Part shown: positions 62,974-64,000 of the stretch, piece by piece
Layout: the number at the start of each line of letters is the position of its first letter
Numbering within the stretch: position 1 is the stretch's first letter
DNA from: Cynocephalus volans
Taxonomy: Eukaryota; Chordata; Mammalia; Dermoptera; Cynocephalidae
Reading direction: 5' to 3'
NCBI RefSeq assembly: GCF_027409185.1
Contig: NC_084474.1
Location: 28,768,382 to 28,832,381, forward strand
Length of the DNA stretch: 64,000 nucleotides
Notes under the pieces: generated by a model
What the model was told of the DNA's origin: nothing
The model's database searches: none
What the model saw: the letters and a program-made list of their open reading frames with translations, nothing else
Program-made: the position numbers and the translations under genes

Positions 62974-63515
62974 GGGCTTTGAGAATATGTGGTCCAGTAC
63001 ATTACTATATGAGGCATTACCTTTTAAAGCATAACACAGAACTTTAGACTAAAGACTAGAGATCAAGAAAGAACAGGGAAGAAGAGAAAGACACCTCTCT
63101 TCTTTGTTATCATAGTGCCAGGTTAGTATCTAAAATGGGGAAAGTTACAGTACCTACACCACATAGGACTGATTCATTGAAGGAAAGTTGATAAAATGTT
63201 CCGCAAAATGCCTAGAATATAACAATGGTTTTATAACTACCTTTTTAAATATTGCTCCCTGACTGGACTGAAAATTATTCGAGACATGAAAAGTACTATG
63301 TTTATTTCTGTGTTTATAGCAGCGGGCCTGGTGCCTGGTATGTGATAAATGGCTAAGAAATGTTTAACCAAATTGAGCAGTAGTTCCAAAGGCTTGGCTT
63401 GGTCCCTCTTGGTACCTTTAGACAGCAGCAAATTTACAATATTCCAAGATGCAGAAGCAGTTGCTAATATAAGTGGAGACCGTCCTTCACCATCGGTGCT
63501 ATTAATATCTGCACC
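28332..63515 (-). CDS. TRPA1: TRPA1 cation channel, exons 9-27 (5' part outside window)
   Basis: TRPA1 is a homotetrameric, Ca2+-permeable plasma-membrane channel of sensory neurons, opened by electrophiles such as mustard oil. Nineteen exons on the minus strand join in phase into 2364 bases (787 residues plus stop), equivalent to human residues 332-1119. The human numbering rests on my memory of that protein. Seen in order are ankyrin repeats (to about 600), a cysteine-rich linker with NKC621P, PEC633, DFC641, KSC651 and LQC665, S1-S4, S5, a pore with MMLGD915, S6 with the I957 and V961 gate residues, a TRP-like helix ([15 protein letters not shown]) and a coiled coil with the IP6-binding KQKYRLK. 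The N-glycosylation sites FNST and INES are kept. No stop or frameshift is seen and all internal junctions are GT-AG, so the gene appears functional. Differences from human include G618C, K610E, F841L, F877S, L881F, C1021Y, one extra Leu in the linker and an end two residues shorter. The promoter and exons 1-8 are not in the window. Confidence 0.97.
28537..29240 (-). other. TRPA1 intron 26
   Basis: GT-AG intron of 704 bp. A reverse MIR fragment (tttacagacgagaaact, ggtcacagagtaagtag) lies at about 28755-28850. Nothing else seen. Confidence 0.8.
29241..29338 (-). CDS. TRPA1: TRPA1 exon 26
   Basis: Encodes [20 protein letters not shown] followed by [13 protein letters not shown] (R1050 is split with exon 27). 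The KQKYR segment holds the IP6-contacting K1046, K1048 and R1050 at the start of the coiled coil. Human C1021 and C1025 are Tyr (TAT, 29327-29329) and Gly here. Acceptor tccacag, donor CCG/gtatct. Confidence 0.95.
29339..30956 (-). other. TRPA1 intron 25
   Basis: 1618-bp intron. It contains an old unclassified repeat around 29800-30180, a GT/TA-rich simple stretch at 30500-30590 and a T-run at about 30805-30826. Open frames near 29762-30139 have no recognisable homology. Confidence 0.7.
30957..31070 (-). CDS. TRPA1: TRPA1 exon 25
   Basis: Encodes [20 protein letters not shown], then [18 protein letters not shown]. It corresponds to human 980-1017 and keeps H983 (a reported zinc-site residue), K988/K989 and W993. 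The last six residues diverge from human SGGMLF. Acceptor ctttag, donor TTA/gtaagt; phase 0 at both ends. Confidence 0.95.
31071..34596 (-). other. TRPA1 intron 24
   Basis: 3526-bp intron. I recognise no complete mobile element. It has T-rich tracts (for example 33158-33171) and unclassified sequence only. Confidence 0.65.
34597..34665 (-). CDS. TRPA1: TRPA1 exon 24, end of S6 and TRP-like helix
   Basis: Encodes [12 protein letters not shown] then [11 protein letters not shown], human 957-979, with no change from the human sequence I remember. I957 and V961 line the lower gate, and the following helix is the TRP-like domain. Acceptor cttcag, donor CAG/gtgagt; phase 0 at both ends. Confidence 0.96.
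34666..37801 (-). other. TRPA1 intron 23
   Basis: 3136-bp intron with a complete LTR at 34731-35090, a reverse MIR at about 36085-36180 and an old unclassified repeat at about 36235-36700. No exon-like sequence seen. Confidence 0.7.
34731..35090 (-). mobile_element. Solo MaLR LTR (MST-like) in intron 23
   Basis: 360-bp LTR, TGTCTTAGTCCATTCAGG to AACAGTAGCA, in the same orientation as TRPA1. Flanks aggtc and agttc match at 4 of 5. It ends 65 bp upstream (in transcript sense) of the exon 24 acceptor. Confidence 0.9.
37802..37984 (-). CDS. TRPA1: TRPA1 exon 23, pore and S6
   Basis: Encodes [20 protein letters not shown], then [41 protein letters not shown]. It matches human 896-956: the pore helices, the selectivity-filter D915, and most of S6. 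F909, M912, Q940, F944 and M953 are kept. Substitutions by my alignment include P897A, L902Q, S910T, E920D and T945I. Acceptor tcctag, donor CTT/gtaagt; phase 0. Confidence 0.96.
37985..38505 (-). other. TRPA1 intron 22
   Basis: 521-bp intron containing a strongly AT-rich simple stretch (38360-38460) just after the exon 22 donor. Confidence 0.8.
38506..38635 (-). CDS. TRPA1: TRPA1 exon 22, S4-S5 linker and S5
   Basis: Encodes (R)[16 protein letters not shown], then [19 protein letters not shown] and FYVLLNLQ; human 852-895. N855 (site of the human pain-syndrome variant), S873 and T874 are kept. Position 877 is Ser (TCT, 38560-38562) and 881 is Phe (38548-38550), where human has Phe and Leu. 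Acceptor tttctag, donor CAG/gtgagg. Confidence 0.95.
38636..40234 (-). other. TRPA1 intron 21
   Basis: 1599-bp intron with a forward MIR at about 39410-39600 and a hAT-type element at about 39836-40050. Confidence 0.7.
39836..40050 (+). mobile_element. hAT-Charlie MER1-group element in intron 21
   Basis: It begins cagtggttcttgacctg and ends gagaaaccctg, inverted ends of a Charlie-type element. Inside are gacatttggcaatgtctgg and gctgctaaacattttaca, which I recognise from a common 220-bp family. The left flank atctagac fits the hAT preference for TCTAGA. Confidence 0.75.
40235..40404 (-). CDS. TRPA1: TRPA1 exon 21, S3 and S4
   Basis: Encodes [54 protein letters not shown] and LQ(R); human 796-852. 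N805 is kept and E808 is Asp, so the S2-S3 calcium site stays acidic. C834 is kept. Human Y840 and F841 are Phe and Leu. Acceptor tcccag, donor AAG/gtaaaa. Confidence 0.96.
40405..41929 (-). other. TRPA1 intron 20
   Basis: 1525-bp AT-rich intron. No recognisable element. Confidence 0.7.
41930..42019 (-). CDS. TRPA1: TRPA1 exon 20, S2
   Basis: Encodes [20 protein letters not shown], then [10 protein letters not shown]; human 766-795. E788 and Q791 of the calcium site and C773 and C786 are kept. Acceptor tttcag, donor CAG/gtacat; phase 0 at both ends. Confidence 0.95.
42020..42861 (-). other. TRPA1 intron 19
   Basis: 842-bp intron. The stretch 42335-42545 (aaatacacacaacaaaattt ... cattaagtacattcacag) resembles a widespread old L1-type fragment. 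The remainder is AT-rich. Confidence 0.6.
42862..43024 (-). CDS. TRPA1: TRPA1 exon 19, S1 and S1-S2 loop
   Basis: Encodes (W)[39 protein letters not shown] and [15 protein letters not shown]; human 712-765. The extracellular loop keeps both N-glycosylation sequons (NST, NES), and C727 is present. Acceptor ttgtag, donor ACG/gtattt. Confidence 0.96.
43025..43593 (-). other. TRPA1 intron 18
   Basis: 569-bp intron with no recognisable element. Confidence 0.8.
43594..43664 (-). CDS. TRPA1: TRPA1 exon 18
   Basis: Short 71-bp exon encoding [14 protein letters not shown] then VCKEYLLMK(W); human 688-711. C703 and K710 are kept. The tryptophan codon is split TG/G, which fixes the donor as ATG/gtgggt. 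Acceptor tctcag. Confidence 0.95.
44952..45165 (+). mobile_element. MER2-like (Tigger1-derived) non-autonomous DNA transposon
   Basis: Terminal inverted repeats tgatcatgc and catgactg are bounded by TA on the left and a decayed TA (ca) on the right. Internal ataagattataatggc and taggctataccatctg match the ends of Tigger1. About 214 bp, inserted in the 5' part of the L1. Confidence 0.8.
47703..48582 (+). mobile_element. Second L1 3' end nested in ORF2 of the first
   Basis: It contains end-of-ORF2 sequence (ggaatgtaaattagtacagc, tggaatactattcagc) and an L1MA-like 3' UTR (gtattcctgaaaattgctaa), then a short A tail. Flanks agaaatagaaa (47692-47702) and agaaatgaaaa (48583-48593) match at 9 of 11. 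On both sides the host L1 ORF2 resumes (cacagaaatagaa / aaggattataagcgaa). Confidence 0.85.
50242..51009 (+). mobile_element. Tigger1 3' half (pogo-like DNA transposon)
   Basis: It starts inside the transposase C-terminus (gctgaagacctcccagaggg encodes AEDLPEG) and runs through the Tigger1 3' region (tgtttgtgttttaagctaag, actcactgacccacccagag) to the terminal repeat gcacgactg and a TA at 51010-51011. The 5' half is missing. Confidence 0.85.
52301..52497 (+). mobile_element. hAT-type MITE with target duplication
   Basis: Inverted ends cagtgttatccaat and attggcacag enclose a 197-bp element containing gggagccacatgg and gtggccacatgtggccagtg. Flanks gtctagac (52293-52300) and atctagac (52498-52505) match at 7 of 8 and contain TCTAGA, the usual hAT target. 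Confidence 0.85.
53326..53424 (-). CDS. TRPA1: TRPA1 exon 17, linker with C665 and K671
   Basis: Encodes [33 protein letters not shown]; human 656-687. C665, P666, K671, K672 and Y680 are kept, and K661 is Ala. A single Leu (CTA, 53368-53370) is present between Thr and Pro that human lacks by memory, so the exon is 99 bp. Acceptor tctgcag, donor AAT/gtaagt. Confidence 0.95.
53425..53926 (-). other. TRPA1 intron 16
   Basis: 502-bp AT-rich intron with no recognisable element. Confidence 0.8.
53927..53986 (-). CDS. TRPA1: TRPA1 exon 16, linker with C641 and C651
   Basis: A 60-bp exon encoding [20 protein letters not shown]; human 636-655. C641 and C651 are kept; R652 is Gln. Acceptor ttgaag, donor CAT/gtaagt; phase 0 at both ends. 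Confidence 0.95.
53987..56947 (-). other. TRPA1 intron 15
   Basis: 2961-bp intron. A reverse MIR lies at about 55780-55930 (gaagctcagagaggtgaaat, gcctaaggcagcacag). Open frames at 54282-54905 and 56222-56552 have no recognisable homology. Confidence 0.65.
56948..57041 (-). CDS. TRPA1: TRPA1 exon 15, linker with C621
   Basis: Encodes (R)[31 protein letters not shown]; human 605-635. C608, K620, the key electrophile sensor C621 (TGT, 56990-56992) and C633 are kept. Human G618 is Cys (TGC, 56999-57001), giving CNKC, and K610 is Glu (57023-57025). Acceptor ttacag, donor AAA/gtaagc. Confidence 0.96.
57042..58365 (-). other. TRPA1 intron 14
   Basis: 1324-bp intron with no recognisable element. 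Confidence 0.7.
58366..58532 (-). CDS. TRPA1: TRPA1 exon 14, ankyrin repeats
   Basis: Encodes [55 protein letters not shown](R); human 549-604. The TALHFAA and [10 protein letters not shown] motifs are a classical ankyrin repeat. This exon is unusually GC- and CpG-rich for the gene. Acceptor tgcaag, donor AAG/gtaccc. Confidence 0.96.
58533..59480 (-). other. TRPA1 intron 13
   Basis: 948-bp intron. No mobile element recognised. A 164-residue plus-strand open frame (59205-59699) overlapping its end is antisense chance. Confidence 0.7.
59481..59595 (-). CDS. TRPA1: TRPA1 exon 13, ankyrin repeat
   Basis: Encodes (S)[38 protein letters not shown]; human 510-548. WTALHHAS is the ankyrin signature and C540 is kept. 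Acceptor tgacag, donor GGG/gtatgt. Confidence 0.96.
59596..61166 (-). other. TRPA1 intron 12
   Basis: 1571-bp intron with a (TG)n run at about 60774-60792 and a forward MIR at about 60905-61055. Confidence 0.7.
61167..61331 (-). CDS. TRPA1: TRPA1 exon 12, ankyrin repeats
   Basis: Encodes (S)[39 protein letters not shown] and [15 protein letters not shown](S); human 455-510, with no difference from the human sequence I remember. C462 is kept. Acceptor ttcaag, donor CAG/gtgagg. Confidence 0.97.
61417..61586 (-). CDS. TRPA1: TRPA1 exon 11, ankyrin repeats
   Basis: Encodes [40 protein letters not shown] and [16 protein letters not shown](S); human 399-455. C414 and C421 are kept. Intron 11 between this exon and exon 12 is only 85 bp (61332-61416). 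Acceptor tcacag, donor CAG/gtaagg. Confidence 0.96.
61587..62604 (-). other. TRPA1 intron 10
   Basis: 1018-bp AT-rich intron with no recognisable element. Confidence 0.75.
62605..62705 (-). CDS. TRPA1: TRPA1 exon 10, ankyrin repeat
   Basis: Encodes (G)[33 protein letters not shown]; human 365-398. Acceptor tttttag, donor CAG/gtaata. Confidence 0.95.
62706..63415 (-). other. TRPA1 intron 9
   Basis: 710-bp intron with a long dinucleotide microsatellite at 62882-62971 and otherwise no recognisable element. Confidence 0.8.
62882..62971. repeat. (TG)45 microsatellite, CA repeat in TRPA1 transcript sense
   Basis: Ninety bases of uninterrupted TG on the plus strand. In the pre-mRNA this is a pure CA tract ending about 176 bases upstream of exon 10. 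Confidence 0.98.
63416..63515 (-). CDS. TRPA1: TRPA1 exon 9, ankyrin repeat
   Basis: The first TRPA1 exon found from the right edge. Encodes [33 protein letters not shown]; human 332-364. SPLILAT and [10 protein letters not shown] form the helices of an ankyrin repeat. Acceptor ttttag, donor AAG/gtacca. Upstream exons are beyond 64000. Confidence 0.95.
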
Positions 63516-64000
63516 CTAAAATAAAACAAGCCATTCAACAAAGAACTTAGGAACAGATAAATCAGCTTATTTTGCAGTCTCTAAATAATGTTAATTCTTT
63601 GGGATACAGTGTCTATATTAAGGCTAGCACTAAATAGCCTTAGATTTTAATTAGCCTTAGATTTAATTTTTCTTAGATAAATAGGCTAACTTTAGATTTC
63701 TCTATAATTCATATGTTATAACACCAGCAATCAAGGCATTCTTTTATAATTTCAACAATGAAATTATTCTCACATGTTAGACTTTTGACTGACATCTAAC
63801 AGTAACTTTATTACTACCTGAACCATAAAAAAAATCCTTTGACCTAGAGCAATATAGTTTAGTTCACACTGTTAGAAATTATTCTTAAATGTCCATAATT
63901 TTTAAAATCTTCCAAATTTATTGTATATTGGATTTTTAAAATATCAAAAAAATAAGTTCACTTTCAAAATAATCTGTTTCATCTGAAATAAATGAACTGA
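63516..64000 (-). other. TRPA1 intron 8, partial
   Basis: 485 bp of AT-rich intron reaching the window edge; no exon-like sequence seen. Confidence 0.75.

Noticed and set aside
62835..63017. Thr-His repeat open frame
   Set aside because: It is a translation of the TG microsatellite.
1..64000. CRISPR arrays, operons, bacterial or phage genes, tRNA or rRNA genes
   Set aside because: None seen. The sequence is mammalian, and the only tRNA-like segment is the SINE at 6366-6470.

Overview
The window is a piece of a placental mammal nuclear genome: AT-rich, with split genes, GT-AG introns and many interspersed repeats (L1, MaLR LTRs, hAT and Tigger DNA transposons, MIR). I see no Alu, rodent B1/B2, carnivore or ruminant SINE. 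A tRNA-Ile-like SINE at 6366-6470 resembles the CYN/t-SINE family of flying lemurs. With the MST/THE1-type LTRs, this points to a colugo (Dermoptera). That species call is inference from remembered repeat families, at moderate confidence.

The only real protein-coding gene is TRPA1, on the minus strand from 63515 down to a stop codon at 28332. Nineteen coding exons are present. If the 27-exon human structure holds they are exons 9-27, equivalent to human residues 332-1119. They join in phase into 2364 coding bases (787 codons plus stop), with GT-AG at every internal boundary and no frameshift or stop. The first ~331 codons lie beyond the right edge. The encoded part runs from the distal ankyrin repeats through the cysteine-rich linker, S1-S6 with the pore, the TRP-like helix and the C-terminal coiled coil. 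It keeps the main electrophile-sensing cysteines and the pore aspartate. It differs from the human protein, as I remember it, at several functionally known positions: a new Cys next to C621, loss of C1021, and changes around the inhibitor pocket.

The left 28 kb lies downstream of TRPA1 and contains no intact gene. It holds a 5'-truncated processed pseudogene of NUDT19 (4455-5631) with an A-rich tail and a perfect 16-bp target-site duplication, a complete MaLR retrotransposon with two LTRs (12007-14368), several solo MaLR LTRs, L1 3' ends, a small isolated CpG-rich patch (about 9361-9720) and a striking double inverted repeat (25980-26077). The TRPA1 introns carry more repeats. Most notable is a 6-kb fossil L1 in intron 17, invaded by a MER2-like element and a second L1 and fused at its end to half a Tigger1 transposon. 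A (TG)45 microsatellite lies in intron 9, and an LTR lies only 65 bp upstream of exon 24.

I found no undescribed biological system. The most interesting material is the lineage-specific substitution pattern in TRPA1 and the well-preserved retrotransposition scars.
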